The notes under the pieces are model-generated. The model saw only the letters and a program-made list of their open reading frames with translations, was not told the DNA's origin and ran no database searches. A stretch of 49,024 bases of DNA from an uncultured Alphaproteobacteria bacterium (GTDB lineage: Bacteria; Pseudomonadota; Alphaproteobacteria; Rhodobacterales; Rhodobacteraceae): positions 1 to 49,024 of the forward strand of contig CAJWEI010000018.1 of assembly GCA_913031285.1 (NCBI GenBank), given 5' to 3'. Shown here in pieces: positions 8,439-18,407 of this stretch. The stretch's first letter is position 1. Every line of letters begins with the position of its first letter. The position numbers and the translations under genes are program-made.

Positions 8439-9749
8439 TCATGTCTCTGGGTGCCTCTTTCTGCGCAAATTATTAAAATACTGAAGCCGCTTGTCTAAAT
8501 CCCGTTCAAATCCACGTTCGACTGGCTGATAAAAAATCTGCCTATTCAAAGCATCTGGGAAGTAATTCTGACCAGAAAATCCGTCTTCGGCATCATGATC
8601 GTAATTATATCCGTGACCATAGCCTTGATCTTTCATAAGATCAGTGGGCGCATTTAGGACATGCTTAGGCGGTGGAATAGAGCCGCTTGTTTTTGCTACA
8701 ATTCGTGCGGCCTTATAGGCTGAGTAGCCCGCGTTAGACTTTGGGGCGAGCGCCAGATAGATCACAGCCTGCGCCAGTGCGAGCTCTCCTTCCGGACTGC
8801 CAAGCCTCTCATAAGTTTCCCATGCATGTACACAATGGATTTGCGCCTGCGGATCAGCCAGGCCAATATCCTCAATGGCCATTCTCAATATTCTGCGCGC
8901 TAGGTAGCGAGGATCCTCACCACCCTCCAGCATGCGAGACAGCCAGTAAAGTGACGCATCTGGGTCAGACCCGCGGACCGATTTATGCAGTGCTGAGATC
9001 AGATTATAATGCTCGTCACCCGATTTATCGTAAATCGCAACGCGGCGAGCCAAGCGCGCAATTAAATCCTGCGGCTCCAAGTCTGCAACGGTTTTCCATC
9101 CAGCAACTTGCTCGATCAGGTTTAATAACGCACGGCCATCTCCATCAGCCATCGATACCATTGCCTGACGCGAAGACGGCGTCAAGGCAAGCCTGTGACC
9201 GAGCTCTTGCTCAGCACGCGCCATAAGTTGCACTAAATCGGCTTCCGAAAGGCGAGTCAAAATCATAACCTGAGTGCGCGACAAAAGCGCCGCATTTAAC
9301 TCAAACGACGGATTTTCAGTTGTGGCCCCAATAAGAAGGATAGTTCCATCCTCCATATACGGCAGGAACCCATCTTGCTGCGCTTTGTTAAAGCGATGAA
9401 TTTCATCCACAAATAGCAATGTACCGAGTCCGCTTGCCGCCCTCAATTTTGCCGATTTAAAGCATTTTTTCAAATCTGCAACGCCAGAGAAAATTGCGCT
9501 GATCTGTTCAAAGTGCAAATTCATATTACCAGCAAGCACGCGGGCCAATGTTGTCTTCCCAACTCCGGGCGGCCCCCAGAACACCACCGACCCCAATTTC
9601 CCACTTGCAAGCATCGCCCCTAAAGGTGCGTCCTTGTCCAGAATTTGGCCTTGGCCAATAACTTCACCAACTGTCTTTGGCCGCAGGCGCTCTGCCAGAG
9701 GTTTTAAATCTTCAGCTTTTTGGCTCCGCTCTGCAAATAGATCACTCAT
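8439..9749 (-). CDS. rarA: Replication-associated recombination ATPase RarA (MgsA)
   Basis: This is an AAA+ ATPase related to clamp loaders and RuvB that acts at stalled replication forks. The 436 residues show Walker [10 protein letters not shown] (59-67), Walker B LLFVDEIH (111-118), sensor 1 GATTENPSF (141-149) and a likely arginine finger in LLSR (158). The C-terminal MgsA domain includes [25 protein letters not shown] and the NYFPD stretch. The ATG overlaps the degQ stop by four bases (ATGA), which implies coupled translation. Confidence 0.95.
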   Translation of the reverse strand: MSDLFAERSQKAEDLKPLAERLRPKTVGEVIGQGQILDKDAPLGAMLASGKLGSVVFWGPPGVGKTTLARVLAGNMNLHFEQISAIFSGVADLKKCFKSAKLRAASGLGTLLFVDEIHRFNKAQQDGFLPYMEDGTILLIGATTENPSFELNAALLSRTQVMILTRLSEADLVQLMARAEQELGHRLALTPSSRQAMVSMADGDGRALLNLIEQVAGWKTVADLEPQDLIARLARRVAIYDKSGDEHYNLISALHKSVRGSDPDASLYWLSRMLEGGEDPRYLARRILRMAIEDIGLADPQAQIHCVHAWETYERLGSPEGELALAQAVIYLALAPKSNAGYSAYKAARIVAKTSGSIPPPKHVLNAPTDLMKDQGYGHGYNYDHDAEDGFSGQNYFPDALNRQIFYQPVERGFERDLDKRLQYFNNLRRKRHPET

Positions 9750-11137
9750 CTGCGGAACCTAAGTTTGATCCGCTGTGTTCCGCGCTGAACGATAAGCGTT
9801 CCCGCTCGCCCATTTTTCTTAAGAATCTTATCGAATTCAGCAGCCGAGCCAAAGGCTTCATTATTAGCAACCTGTAAAATATCTCCTGCGCGAAGCCCTA
9901 TAAGTCCAGCAACAGGGCCTGGATCCAAAACAACAAACCCCTCTACATCCCAGGCGAGGCCAAGATCGGCTTGAACCGCAGGATTTATAGAACTTATAAT
10001 CAACTCGGGAAAATAGCTTTGGCTATCAAATGCTACGCGCGTTTGGGGAGGATCATCTGGGGCTCTTACAAGACGGACTACCAGATCGCTCTCACCATCA
10101 CGGGTCAATCTAGAAATTACCACCTCTGTACCAAGACCGGAAACTGACATTCGGTAAAACAATTCCGTAGGCGTGGTTATCGAATTACCGTCTATAGCTG
10201 TAATCACATCACCAGCCTTAAAGCCAGCCGCCAAAAAAGAACTGCGCGGGTGGATCGCTGTAATTACAAGCCCTTTTCTGATCTGCAAATCAAGGCTATC
10301 GGCAATATCGCCAGTAAGCGTCTGCCCGATAAACCCGGACCAAGGGCGTTGAAACTCTGCAAACCCTGCCTTTGCCTGTATGACAAATTGCTTAACCAAA
10401 CTTGCCGGGATAGCGAAACCAATTCCGTTTGAGCCACCCGAACGAGTTAAGATAGCAGTATTTACCCCAACCAAACGCCCAGCCACATCAATTAAGGCAC
10501 CACCAGAGTTGCCTGGATTAATCGGCGCATCTGTTTGAATGAAATAACCTCGCCCATCACTCAATGCAGCGCCAGATCGTGCAAGACCAGATACAATTCC
10601 ACTACTCACCGTCTGGCCAATTCCAAATGGATTTCCAATTGCGAGGACAAGTTCGCCGACTTCAACAGTCTCCTCATCGCGAAACTTTAAAAAAGGCATG
10701 TTTCGCGCCCCGTCTAGCTTGAGAACTGCCAGATCACTTTCCCGGTCCGCGATCAGTGTCCGCGCAAAAAATTCCCGACCGTCATTTGATACAACGCGAA
10801 TATCTGTGGCACCACCAACAACATGAAAATTAGACACCACAATTCCGTCCTCACTCAGAATAACACCGGATCCTAATGAATTTTGAACTTTGGGCTGCAT
10901 TGTTCCAAAGTCTTGAAAAAATTTCTGAAACGCTGGATTAAAATAAAATGGGTTGGACTGGTTCTTGACGATCGTACTCGCATAAATATTTACCACAGCA
11001 GGAGCGGCAACTTTAACAAGTGGCGCAAAACTAAGCGTGATTTCAGACTTGGATTGTGGTATTTTGGATTGGGCCCAAGCAACAGGGGCTCCCATGCAAA
11101 GAAGGGCCAAGACTAAAAATAAAAAGCGGTAGTTCAC
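9746..11137 (-). CDS. degQ: Periplasmic Do/DegQ-like serine protease
   Basis: This is a trypsin-fold envelope protease/chaperone. I choose the GTG at 11137 because GGAG lies eight bases before it and the product then starts directly with a signal peptide (NYRFLFLVLALLCMGAPVAWAQ). The 463-residue protein has the triad His105 (SNFHVVGG), Asp135 (ESDLAVLK) and Ser211 (NPGNSGGALID), then two PDZ domains (about 265-350 and 375-463). It follows rplQ after a terminator and probably starts the degQ-rarA unit. DegP, DegQ and DegS cannot be cleanly separated; two PDZ domains exclude DegS. Confidence 0.92.
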   Translation of the reverse strand: MNYRFLFLVLALLCMGAPVAWAQSKIPQSKSEITLSFAPLVKVAAPAVVNIYASTIVKNQSNPFYFNPAFQKFFQDFGTMQPKVQNSLGSGVILSEDGIVVSNFHVVGGATDIRVVSNDGREFFARTLIADRESDLAVLKLDGARNMPFLKFRDEETVEVGELVLAIGNPFGIGQTVSSGIVSGLARSGAALSDGRGYFIQTDAPINPGNSGGALIDVAGRLVGVNTAILTRSGGSNGIGFAIPASLVKQFVIQAKAGFAEFQRPWSGFIGQTLTGDIADSLDLQIRKGLVITAIHPRSSFLAAGFKAGDVITAIDGNSITTPTELFYRMSVSGLGTEVVISRLTRDGESDLVVRLVRAPDDPPQTRVAFDSQSYFPELIISSINPAVQADLGLAWDVEGFVVLDPGPVAGLIGLRAGDILQVANNEAFGSAAEFDKILKKNGRAGTLIVQRGTQRIKLRFRR

Positions 11138-11207
11138 GCTGTCATCTCCAAATCTAATCCTGTTCATATGAATAAGTTAGAGGAATTTGACAAGTCTGAT
11201 GGACAAT

Positions 11208-11235
11208 AAAAAAAGCCCCATGAGAAACAGGGGCT
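11208..11235 (-). terminator. Intrinsic terminator of the alpha ribosomal operon
   Basis: The stem AGCCCC/GGGGCT (11214-11219 with 11230-11235) has a 10-nt loop and is followed on the minus strand by seven T. It lies about 20 bases past the rplQ stop, so it ends the ribosomal super-cluster before degQ. Confidence 0.92.
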
Positions 11236-11256
11236 GTTTTTTAATTCAAAATCATT

Positions 11257-11676
11257 CTATTCTACATTATTTTCTTGCACTGCATTGCGGGCTCTATCAG
11301 TTGCACCCTTGGCGTCTACGTCCCGGTCAACCAACTCAATGATCGCCATAGGCGCCATATCTCCATATCGGAATCCGGCACGTAGCACGCGAATATAGCC
11401 TCCCTGACGCTCTTTATAGCGTGGTCCCAAAATATCAAACAGCTTGGACACATACTGGTCCTCTTTTAACTGCGCCGCGGCCTGACGGCGGGCATGAAGG
11501 TCGCCTCGTTTTCCAAGCGTGACTAGCTTTTCAACAATCGGTCGAAGTTCTTTTGCCTTGGGCAAGGTCGTTTTGATTTGCTCATGTTCAATAAGCGAAC
11601 CTGCCATGTTGGCCCAGAGGGCCTTACGGTGCTCATGTGTGCGATTAAGGCGGCGGTAGCCTCTAGCGTGACGCAT
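11257..11676 (-). CDS. rplQ: 50S ribosomal protein L17
   Basis: L17 is a component of the large ribosomal subunit near the exit tunnel. The 139-residue sequence starts [20 protein letters not shown] and contains [13 protein letters not shown], the family hallmark. The acidic C-terminal extension ([23 protein letters not shown]) is usual in alphaproteobacteria. The Shine-Dalgarno GGAG precedes the ATG. It is the last gene of the alpha operon, 123 bp after rpoA. Confidence 0.97.
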   Translation of the reverse strand: MRHARGYRRLNRTHEHRKALWANMAGSLIEHEQIKTTLPKAKELRPIVEKLVTLGKRGDLHARRQAAAQLKEDQYVSKLFDILGPRYKERQGGYIRVLRAGFRYGDMAPMAIIELVDRDVDAKGATDRARNAVQENNVE

Positions 11677-11799
11677 GTTGATTCTCCGTTACTTCTTTTT
11701 CTTTGTCTGGCAGTCGATGCGTGTCAACCACTCTCCTTGGGGCGGGATTGCCCATTCTTTTTAATATCTGACGTATGCTGTCGCAGCTTCTAGTTTTTG

Positions 11800-12816
11800 T
11801 TAAAAGTTGTCTTCAAACTTCTTTGCGAGTTCCTCTATGTTGTCTGGTGGCCAGTCTTCGACATCCATGCCAAGGTGGAGACCCATCCCAGATAGAACCT
11901 CTTTGATTTCGTTCAAAGACTTACGTCCAAAGTTCGGTGTGCGAAGCATTTCTGCCTCTGTTTTCTGAATAAGGTCACCAATGTAGACAATATTATCGTT
12001 CTTAAGGCAATTTGCAGATCGCACAGAAAGCTCCAGCTCATCCACTTTCTTGAGCAGAAGTGGATTAAACTCAAGACCGTCATCATCATCCTGGCGTCCA
12101 GCACTTTCCGGCTCATCGAAGTTAACGAAAATAGACAACTGATCCTGAAGGATACGGGCTGCATAAGCTACAGCATCGTCTGGCGTCAAAGATCCATCGG
12201 TTTCCACTTTCATTGTAAGCTTATCGTAGTCTAGGACCTGACCTTCTCTTGTCGGTTGAACGTCATAAGACACTCTCTTAATCGGTGAGTAAATCGCATC
12301 AATCGGTATGAGACCGATTGGGGAATCTTCAGGCTTATTCTTTTCAGCAGGCACATAGCCTTTGCCGGTATTTACAGACAACTCCATATAAACGTCTGCG
12401 CCATCATCGAGATGACAAATGACATGCTCTTTATTAAGGATTTCTATCCCTGCACTTTCTGAAATATCACCTGCAGTCACAATGGTCGGACCTTTTGCAC
12501 TAATAGCAAGCCTTTTGGGGCCTTCAACTTCCATGCTTAAAGACACGCCTTTGAGGTTCAAAACGATGTCAGTCACATCTTCACGCACGCCAGCAACAGA
12601 AGAAAACTCATGCAGCACGTTATCGATCTGCACGCTGGTTATCGCAGCTCCTTGGAGGCTGCTCATCAAAACTCTACGCAAAGCGTTTCCTAGAGTAAGA
12701 CCAAAACCGCGCTCTAATGGTTCAGCAACCACAGTAGCTTGGCGCGTCGGTTCGTTTCCCGGACGTACGTCTAAATTCGCCGGTTTAATCAGCTCTGCCC
12801 AATTTTTCTGGATCAT
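11800..12816 (-). CDS. rpoA: RNA polymerase alpha subunit
   Basis: The alpha subunit dimerises to nucleate RNA polymerase assembly and contacts activators and UP elements. The N-terminal domain ([25 protein letters not shown]) and the C-terminal helix-hairpin-helix domain ([20 protein letters not shown] ... [14 protein letters not shown]) are both complete in 338 residues. I start at 12816 (MIQKNWAEL) rather than at the in-frame ATG four codons upstream, because the upstream ATG is part of the GGAGGG ribosome site. Flanks are rpsK and rplQ, the standard alpha operon. Confidence 0.97.
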   Translation of the reverse strand: MIQKNWAELIKPANLDVRPGNEPTRQATVVAEPLERGFGLTLGNALRRVLMSSLQGAAITSVQIDNVLHEFSSVAGVREDVTDIVLNLKGVSLSMEVEGPKRLAISAKGPTIVTAGDISESAGIEILNKEHVICHLDDGADVYMELSVNTGKGYVPAEKNKPEDSPIGLIPIDAIYSPIKRVSYDVQPTREGQVLDYDKLTMKVETDGSLTPDDAVAYAARILQDQLSIFVNFDEPESAGRQDDDDGLEFNPLLLKKVDELELSVRSANCLKNDNIVYIGDLIQKTEAEMLRTPNFGRKSLNEIKEVLSGMGLHLGMDVEDWPPDNIEELAKKFEDNF

Positions 12817-12921
12817 GCGTCCCTCCATTCTTGCGTCTACCTCATGTCCAAAGATTAAACGCGCCCGAGGTTAAAATAAAATTTCTTATTGATTAAAATC
12901 AACCCGATTTAGCTTATTATA

Positions 12922-13314
12922 TTAGACCCGACGCCGTTTAGGGGGCCTACAGCCGTTGTGCGCCATAGGCGTAACGTCACGAATTGACGTGATGTTAAAG
13001 CCCGCTGAAGCAAGGGCCCGAAGAGCACTTTCACGACCTGACCCTGGGCCTTGGATTTCTACTTCCAGCGTTTTAACTCCGTGCTCTTGGGCTTTTCGCC
13101 CTGCATCCTCAGCAGCCATCTGAGCTGCATAAGGTGTAGATTTCCGAGAGCCTTTAAATCCCATGGTTCCAGAAGACGACCATGCTATCGCATTTCCTTG
13201 CACATCGGAGATCAATATTTTTGTGTTGTTAAATGAACTGTTCACATGTGCCACACCAGCTGCGATGTTTTTGGAGACTTTTTTCTTGCCGCCACGACGA
13301 GTATCACGTGCCAT
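12922..13314 (-). CDS. rpsK: 30S ribosomal protein S11
   Basis: S11 lies on the platform of the small subunit near the mRNA exit. The 130 residues contain [38 protein letters not shown], and the C-terminal [18 protein letters not shown], which is nearly invariant in bacteria. The basic N-terminus ([15 protein letters not shown]) is the alphaproteobacterial form. It sits between rpsM and rpoA. Confidence 0.97.
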   Translation of the reverse strand: MARDTRRGGKKKVSKNIAAGVAHVNSSFNNTKILISDVQGNAIAWSSSGTMGFKGSRKSTPYAAQMAAEDAGRKAQEHGVKTLEVEIQGPGSGRESALRALASAGFNITSIRDVTPMAHNGCRPPKRRRV

Positions 13315-13329
13315 ATCTAATGCCCTCCC

Positions 13330-13698
13330 CTACTTCTTTTTACCAGCAATTGCACGCGCTGGCCCCTTACGGGTGCGGGCATTCGTATGGGTACGTTGTC
13401 CGCGTACAGGCAGGTTTCGGCGATGCCGTAAACCGCGATAGCAACCCAGATCCATCAAACGCTTAATATTCATCTGAACTTCGCGCCGAAGGTCACCCTC
13501 TACCGAAAGATTAGCATCGATGTATTCGCGTACGGCAAGTACTTCTGAATCGCTCAATTCGTTTACTCTGCGAGCTTGGTCGATTTTAACCGCTTCGCAG
13601 ATTTCCACGGCAGAAGTACTACCAATGCCAGTTATATAGGTAAGGGCTATTGGGACCCTCTTGTTTGTTGGGATGTTTACGCCGGCTATACGTGCCAA
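13330..13698 (-). CDS. rpsM: 30S ribosomal protein S13
   Basis: S13 contacts the P-site tRNA and the 50S subunit in the head of the small subunit. The 122-residue sequence starts [20 protein letters not shown] and has the helix-hairpin-helix region [13 protein letters not shown] and the basic tail [27 protein letters not shown]. It follows a 183-bp gap after adk that contains a possible promoter, so the alpha operon may be transcribed partly on its own. Confidence 0.97.
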   Translation of the reverse strand: MARIAGVNIPTNKRVPIALTYITGIGSTSAVEICEAVKIDQARRVNELSDSEVLAVREYIDANLSVEGDLRREVQMNIKRLMDLGCYRGLRHRRNLPVRGQRTHTNARTRKGPARAIAGKKK

Positions 13699-13840
13699 TT
13701 TTGTCTTCCTTCTCGTTGCGGTTCCGTAGTCCCAGAACCTTTTCTCACAACACCAGTGTCGGCTATGAAGTCACACCGATAAAATTATTAGCATCTTCAA
13801 AATTTACAACTACAAAGGTCAACCCTGAACGACAGATTGT

Positions 13841-13869
13841 TTGCTATGAATATTTCTCGGGCACGTCAA
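13841..13869 (-). promoter_or_regulatory. Candidate promoter before rpsM
   Basis: In the 183-bp adk-rpsM gap the minus strand has TTGACG, 17 bp, TAGCAA. The -35 is strong and the -10 is poor. A second TTGACC lies about 45 bp closer to rpsM without a good partner. The long gap in an otherwise tight cluster supports an internal promoter. Confidence 0.4.
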
Positions 13870-13881
13870 CCCCAAAAGATA

Positions 13882-14526
13882 CTATTTATCAAGAACCTTA
13901 GAGATACAATCTTTAACTGCATCGATTGGGTCTAACCCTTCAACTTGATTTAGCAACCCTTTGGCATAGTAATACCCGATAATAGGAGACGTTTTTTTGT
14001 AATATTCCATCAACCTTTGACGTAAACTGTCTTCATTATCATCCGCGCGGCGCACTAATTCTTCAGAACCACAATTTACACACTTTCCATCTTCAGGCGG
14101 CGGCTTAGTAATGTCGTTATACACCTCGCCGCATTTTGCACATGATGACCGAGCCGTGATACGATTGACCAAAGCATCATCATCCACGCGAAGCTCTATA
14201 ACATTATCGAGGCCTTCGCCATGAGTAGCGAGTAGGTTACCAAGTGCATCAGCTTGTGCAAGCGTTCTTGGAAAGCCATCAAAAATTAAGCCGTTTCCTT
14301 CAATTTGGCTCAACTTTTCGCCTATTAGTTCGATAACAATATCGTCAGTTACTAGATCACCACGTGCCATAACACCAGAGACCTTTCTTCCCATTTTGCT
14401 GCCGCTGCTTTTTGCATCCCTCAGCATATCGCCCGTCGATAGTTGCACCATGTTGCGTACCGAAACCAAATGTCTCGCTTGAGTCCCTTTACCTGCGCCT
14501 GGCGGGCCTAAAAGAATAATATTCAT
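13882..14526 (-). CDS. adk: Adenylate kinase with Cys4 LID
   Basis: Adenylate kinase interconverts ATP, ADP and AMP in the cytoplasm. The P-loop [10 protein letters not shown] is at 7-16 and FDGFPRT at 82-88. The long-form LID carries four cysteines, C129-X2-C132 and C149-X2-C152, a layout that binds zinc or iron in some bacterial enzymes. The 214 residues are the normal length. The ATG overlaps the secY stop by four bases. Alphaproteobacterial Adk with a metal-type LID is known from Paracoccus, so this is not exceptional. Confidence 0.96.
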   Translation of the reverse strand: MNIILLGPPGAGKGTQARHLVSVRNMVQLSTGDMLRDAKSSGSKMGRKVSGVMARGDLVTDDIVIELIGEKLSQIEGNGLIFDGFPRTLAQADALGNLLATHGEGLDNVIELRVDDDALVNRITARSSCAKCGEVYNDITKPPPEDGKCVNCGSEELVRRADDNEDSLRQRLMEYYKKTSPIIGYYYAKGLLNQVEGLDPIDAVKDCISKVLDK

Positions 14527-15884
14527 TTACGCGCCGGTCCTTTCCTCTTTCGAGTTTTCCCTTTGCCTCGAATTTGTGATTTCTGGATCAGGCTCTCGTA
14601 CTGATGCGCTAGAAGATGTGATTGAACTTGCTGGATAGTATCCATAGTGACTGACACAACGATCAGAACAGACGTTCCGCCAAAGTAAAACGGAATGGCC
14701 AGTTGTCCACGCAGAATTTCTGGAAGCAGACAAACAGCAGCTAAATAGCCAGACCCAAGTACCAGCAAGCGATTCAACACATACTCAAGATGTTCGGACG
14801 TCTTTTTACCCGGTCTGATCCCAGGAACAAAGCCATTCTGATTCTTAAGATTTTCAGCAACGTCATCAGGCTTGAAAGATACGTTGAACGAATAGAAATA
14901 GGTAAAGAAAATGATCATTGTTGTGAAGAATGCAAGATACAAGGGTTGACCAGGGCCAAAATAGGCTAGAATAGTCGACATAATGGGGCTAGCTTCAGAT
15001 CCGGAGAAAGTGCTGACGGTCGTTGGAAGTAAAAGCAGTGAGCTGGCAAATATCGCCGGTATGACACCCGCAGGATTTACCTTAACTGGAAGGTGAGAAT
15101 TCTGGCCTTCCATAACTTTCATACCGACTTGACGACGCGGATATTGAATAATAATTTTCCTTAATGCCCGTTCCATAAATACCACGAAAGCAATTGTACA
15201 AACAATCATGACCAAGACACCGACAATCACCGCAGGGCTAATGGCGCCAGAGCGACCGGACGCAAAAAATTGCGCTAATGCGGCAGGGATTTCTGCAATA
15301 ATACCAACGAAAATGATCAACGAGATACCATTGCCTATGCCCCGCGCTGTGATCTGTTCACCGAGCCACATCAGGAACATCGTCCCACCAACCAAAGTAA
15401 TTATACATGAAAGACGGAAGAACAGGCCAGGATCTGTGACAAGGTCTCCTGCCTCAAGACTGGCAGCAAGCCCGTAGGCCTGCAAAGTTGCGAGAAGAAC
15501 GGTACCATAACGCGTAAATTGGCTGATCCTTTTACGCCCCTGTTCACCTTCTTTCTTGAGCTGTTCAAGTTTTGGCACCATAGAAGTCATAAGTTGGACA
15601 ATAATAGACGCTGAAATATAGGGCATGATTCCTAAAGCAAATATTCCCATTCGGCCCAAAGCGCCGCCCGTGAACATACTCAACATACCACCGATACCCT
15701 GTTGTGCTTGCTCCATGAAATCCCTTAGAGCAAGCGCATCAATGCCAGGGACAGGGATGAAAGTTCCGAGCCGATAGACAATCAGAAGACCAAGCGTAAA
15801 AAAAATTCGATTTCTAAGATCAGTCGCTTTGCCCAACGCAGCCCAACTGGTGTTCGCCGCCATTTGCTCTACAGCAGATACCAT
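14523..15884 (-). CDS. secY: Preprotein translocase subunit SecY
   Basis: SecY is the channel of the Sec translocon in the inner membrane, working with SecE (encoded at the other end of the cluster) and SecA. The 453 residues show about ten hydrophobic segments. Conserved pieces are [19 protein letters not shown] in the first membrane region, the [14 protein letters not shown] plug-side motif, and the C-terminal cytoplasmic loop with [23 protein letters not shown]. The stop codon overlaps the adk ATG. It follows rplO after 111 bp. Confidence 0.97.
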   Translation of the reverse strand: MVSAVEQMAANTSWAALGKATDLRNRIFFTLGLLIVYRLGTFIPVPGIDALALRDFMEQAQQGIGGMLSMFTGGALGRMGIFALGIMPYISASIIVQLMTSMVPKLEQLKKEGEQGRKRISQFTRYGTVLLATLQAYGLAASLEAGDLVTDPGLFFRLSCIITLVGGTMFLMWLGEQITARGIGNGISLIIFVGIIAEIPAALAQFFASGRSGAISPAVIVGVLVMIVCTIAFVVFMERALRKIIIQYPRRQVGMKVMEGQNSHLPVKVNPAGVIPAIFASSLLLLPTTVSTFSGSEASPIMSTILAYFGPGQPLYLAFFTTMIIFFTYFYSFNVSFKPDDVAENLKNQNGFVPGIRPGKKTSEHLEYVLNRLLVLGSGYLAAVCLLPEILRGQLAIPFYFGGTSVLIVVSVTMDTIQQVQSHLLAHQYESLIQKSQIRGKGKTRKRKGPARK

Positions 15885-15995
15885 CTAAATCTCTCTTTAT
15901 TTAAAAAATGCTGCCAAAAGCGTTTTTCAGCTATGGCGGCGTTTCAGAAAACTTACGGAAAGTATGTAATCGCCACAGGCAACCAAAACAAGGCG

Positions 15996-16475
15996 TTATT
16001 CCTGAGCAGCTGCTTCCGAAGCTTTCACTGTTAGAGAACCACCCACTTTTTTTACTGCTTCAATCGCAGATTTTGACGCACCCGTTACGCTGATTGAAAC
16101 TTTACTAGTGATCTCACCCTTGGATAGGATGCGAATACCATCCAACTTGCGCCGCACCAAACCAGATGCAACCAACGCATCTTCAGAAATCTCTGCCGAG
16201 GCGTCGAGTTTACCGTCTGTAATGAACTTTTGGACCAGACCAAGATTCATAACTGCGTATCTCTTCCGGTTGGGTTTGTTGAAACCACGCTTTGGCAAAC
16301 GTTGATAAAGGGGCATTTGGCCGCCTTCATATCCATTTATTGCCACACCTGAACGTGACTTTTGGCCCTTTACACCGCGTCCAGCAGTTTTGCCTTTCCC
16401 AGACCCTGCTCCGCGAGCAACACGTTTTTTTTTCTTTGTAGCGCCCTCGTTATCGTGTAATTCATGTAATTTCAT
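15996..16475 (-). CDS. rplO: 50S ribosomal protein L15
   Basis: L15 helps late assembly of the large subunit. The 159-residue form starts at 16475 ([22 protein letters not shown]), supported by GGAGAGG before the ATG; the in-frame upstream extension is leader sequence. [16 protein letters not shown] and [15 protein letters not shown] are the family motifs. Unlike in the usual spc operon, it does not follow rpmD directly. A 1.9-kb insert separates them, and L15 appears to head a new transcription unit (rplO-secY-adk and onward) with its own promoter and leader hairpin. Confidence 0.96.
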   Translation of the reverse strand: MKLHELHDNEGATKKKKRVARGAGSGKGKTAGRGVKGQKSRSGVAINGYEGGQMPLYQRLPKRGFNKPNRKRYAVMNLGLVQKFITDGKLDASAEISEDALVASGLVRRKLDGIRILSKGEITSKVSISVTGASKSAIEAVKKVGGSLTVKASEAAAQE

Positions 16476-16497
16476 GTCGCCTCTCCTCTGCCGGAAC

Positions 16498-16521
16498 CGC
16501 CCCCAGCGACGGATTGGGGCG
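16498..16521 (-). promoter_or_regulatory. Leader hairpin before rplO
   Basis: CGCCCC (16498-16503) pairs exactly with GGGGCG (16516-16521) around a 12-nt loop, ending 22 bases before the rplO start codon. No T-run follows. It lies in the predicted 5' untranslated region and could control translation of rplO or bind a ribosomal protein. Confidence 0.55.
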
Positions 16522-16569
16522 AACACAGCTTACATTAATTCGATTCTATGGACCTAAGACCATTGGACG

Positions 16570-16598
16570 GATATAAACGGAAGCGCTGCGCCGCGCAA
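16570..16598 (-). promoter_or_regulatory. Candidate sigma70 promoter for rplO-secY-adk
   Basis: On the minus strand TTGCGC is separated by exactly 17 bp from TATATC. The predicted start lies about 85-90 bases before the rplO ATG. The need for a promoter here follows from the terminator after rpmD and the antisense pseudogene that separates the two halves of the spc operon. Confidence 0.6.
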
Positions 16599-16968
16599 GT
16601 GCCTCTGCAGTCACAAAAGACAATCCTTTGCTTGATTAAATTGGGCTACCGGTCCATTAGCCTTCAACTTTGATATCCTGTCCTCATTCAGGTAAGTAGA
16701 AGTATATTGTAAGCTTAACCGGCAAGTGTAGTGAGTGCCATTTTTTTTTGCACGACTCAAACCCAATAAAAGGATTACTCCGTTAAAGGATGTCATTAAA
16801 ATTAACACAATTATTAATATTCTCAGACTTCAGGATATCTTATTAAACTTTGCCGACAAGTTTAGTCTCCCCTTACAGGAGACCTGTTTGGTGTGCTCGC
16901 GATTTTGTGGATCAATTTGGCATAAATTGATTTCTATTTTCCGCGCTTTCCAATAGGGCGCTACCAAA
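16599..16968. other. Non-coding stretch upstream of the pseudogene
   Basis: This AT-rich sequence lies between the rplO promoter and the start of the plus-strand SHMT-like pseudogene. It should once have held the promoter and leader of that gene. A small stem GTCTCC/GGAGAC (16865-16870 with 16878-16883) is visible, but nothing resembling a known riboswitch can be argued. No coding potential is evident. Confidence 0.5.
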
Positions 16969-18284
16969 ATGAAAGGACTTCTTATGGCCTTCACATACAA
17001 GGATTGGGTTCCCACACATTGTGAAAAGAAAGTTCAAAGCATTGCAACCCAAATTATTTCGTTACCCTCTGATGCAATTTTTTTCCGCATTCAAAATCTG
17101 GCCTAACAAAATCGCATTCTTCACGAAGAAGAGTGCTTTAATCTCAATTCAGCAACAAATGTTATGAACCCAAAAGCTAAGGCTCTGTTTTCTTATGGTA
17201 TTGGATCTCGTCCTTCGCTCGGGTATCCGGGAAATAAATATGAAATGGGCCTTGAAGAAATTGAAATGATAGCAGCGCAGATCTGCGCAGAAGTTTTTGA
17301 GGCAGAATTCTGCTAAATTCGTGTTCCCTCAGGGGCAATCGCCAACCTCGAAAGGTTTATGGCGACCTGCAAACTAGGGGATACCATTATTGGGCCTCCT
17401 ACCCCTATCAGTGGGCATGTTACTCACCACGATGCAGGATGTGCAGGCCTTTACAGATTGCGTATTATTCATGCTCCGATTGATCTCGAAGGTTTTATAA
17501 TAAACTTTGACGCGCTTAATGACGTCGCCAAAAAGGAGCTTCCCAAATTAATCAACATAAGCTGCAGCCTAAATCTTTTCGAGCATCCCGTAAAGGAGGT
17601 CCGCATGATAGCTGATGAAGTCGGGACAAAAGTCACGCTTGACGCCGCAAATTAATGCGGGTTCATCGCGGGCAAGGTGTAGTCCAATCCATTGTCTGAC
17701 GGGGGCCAATTTCACGACAATGAGCACTCGTAAAAGCCTTGGTAGCCCCCAGCCGGTTTGATCTTATCAAACGATGCAGAAGTTGCCAAAAAGCTAGATA
17801 CAATCGCGTTTCCGGATATGACTTCAAATTTCGATGCTACAAAATCAGCCGCACTTGCAGTTACAATGCTGGACTGGCGCGACCATGGCACAGCTTACGC
17901 CACTGAAATGATCGCCTTATCAAAATCGCAAAGTAACACTCTGGATGTGGATGGAGCGCCGGTATTTTTGGGAAGACAGGGATTTACTAATCGCCATCAA
18001 TTCGCAATTATGGCACCACCTTTTGATGGAGTACAAAGAGTCTCTAAAACTTTACGACAAGGGGCTTTTCTGGCATGTGGCATTGGCTTGCCGCGGCCAC
18101 CAGTTGAGGGAAATCTAAACGGTCTGCGTGTAGGGCTCCTTAACTCGTGAGGTGAGGCATGACTACAAATCACACCAATCAACTGGCTAATCTCATCTTG
18201 CGAGCAATAAAAGGCCCAGCAGTCCAGAGTGAGGCATCACAATGGAGACGCAGCTTCAACACCCTAGTTTTTATCCATTCGTAA
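16969..18284 (+). pseudogene. Serine hydroxymethyltransferase-like PLP enzyme, decayed
   Basis: Nearly the whole length (about 438 codons) of a fold-type-I PLP enzyme of the SHMT-like group can be followed. Legible pieces in order are HEEECFNLNSATNVMNP, GSRPSLGYPGNKYEMGLEEIE, VPSGAIANLERFMATCK, GHVTHHDAGCAGLY, KLINISCSLNLFEHPV, the PLP-lysine region TMSTRKSLGSP (different frame), IAFPDMTSNFDATKSAALAV, GFTNRHQFAI, and FLACGIGLPRPPVEG. In-frame stops lie at 17104, 17314, 17653 and 17680, with TAA at 18141 and TGA at 18153 in the last frame. A frameshift pair brackets the lysine motif, and a one-base loss occurs near 18135. The gene is opposite to all neighbours and sits inside the spc ribosomal operon. 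The family name is a recognition call; a beta-eliminating-lyase-like annotation is also possible. Confidence 0.88.
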
Positions 18285-18351
18285 TAATCGAGAACCTCCG
18301 TGCGCCTAGCAAAGATCAGATTAGACCCAGCCATTTTTTAGCGGCATCAAC

Positions 18352-18383
18352 AAAAAAACACCCAAACAATGTCAGGGCGTTTT
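18352..18383 (-). terminator. Intrinsic terminator after rpmD
   Basis: On the minus strand ACGCCC pairs with GGGTGT (one G-U) around an 11-nt loop and runs into seven T, 25 bases past the rpmD stop. On the plus strand the same stem, with one mismatch, is followed by TTTT, so it may also have ended the convergent pseudogene. It would stop spc transcription before rplO. Confidence 0.85.
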
Positions 18384-18407
18384 GATCATACAACAACAAG
18401 ATACTGT

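Noticed and set aside
13882-14526. Laterally acquired Gram-positive-like adenylate kinase because of the Cys4 LID
   Set aside because: Metal-type LID domains are known in alphaproteobacteria such as Paracoccus, and the gene is in its normal place after secY.
16865-16883. Riboswitch leader for the SHMT-like gene
   Set aside because: Only a six-base stem is visible. No folate, glycine or SAM/SAH riboswitch core can be recognised.
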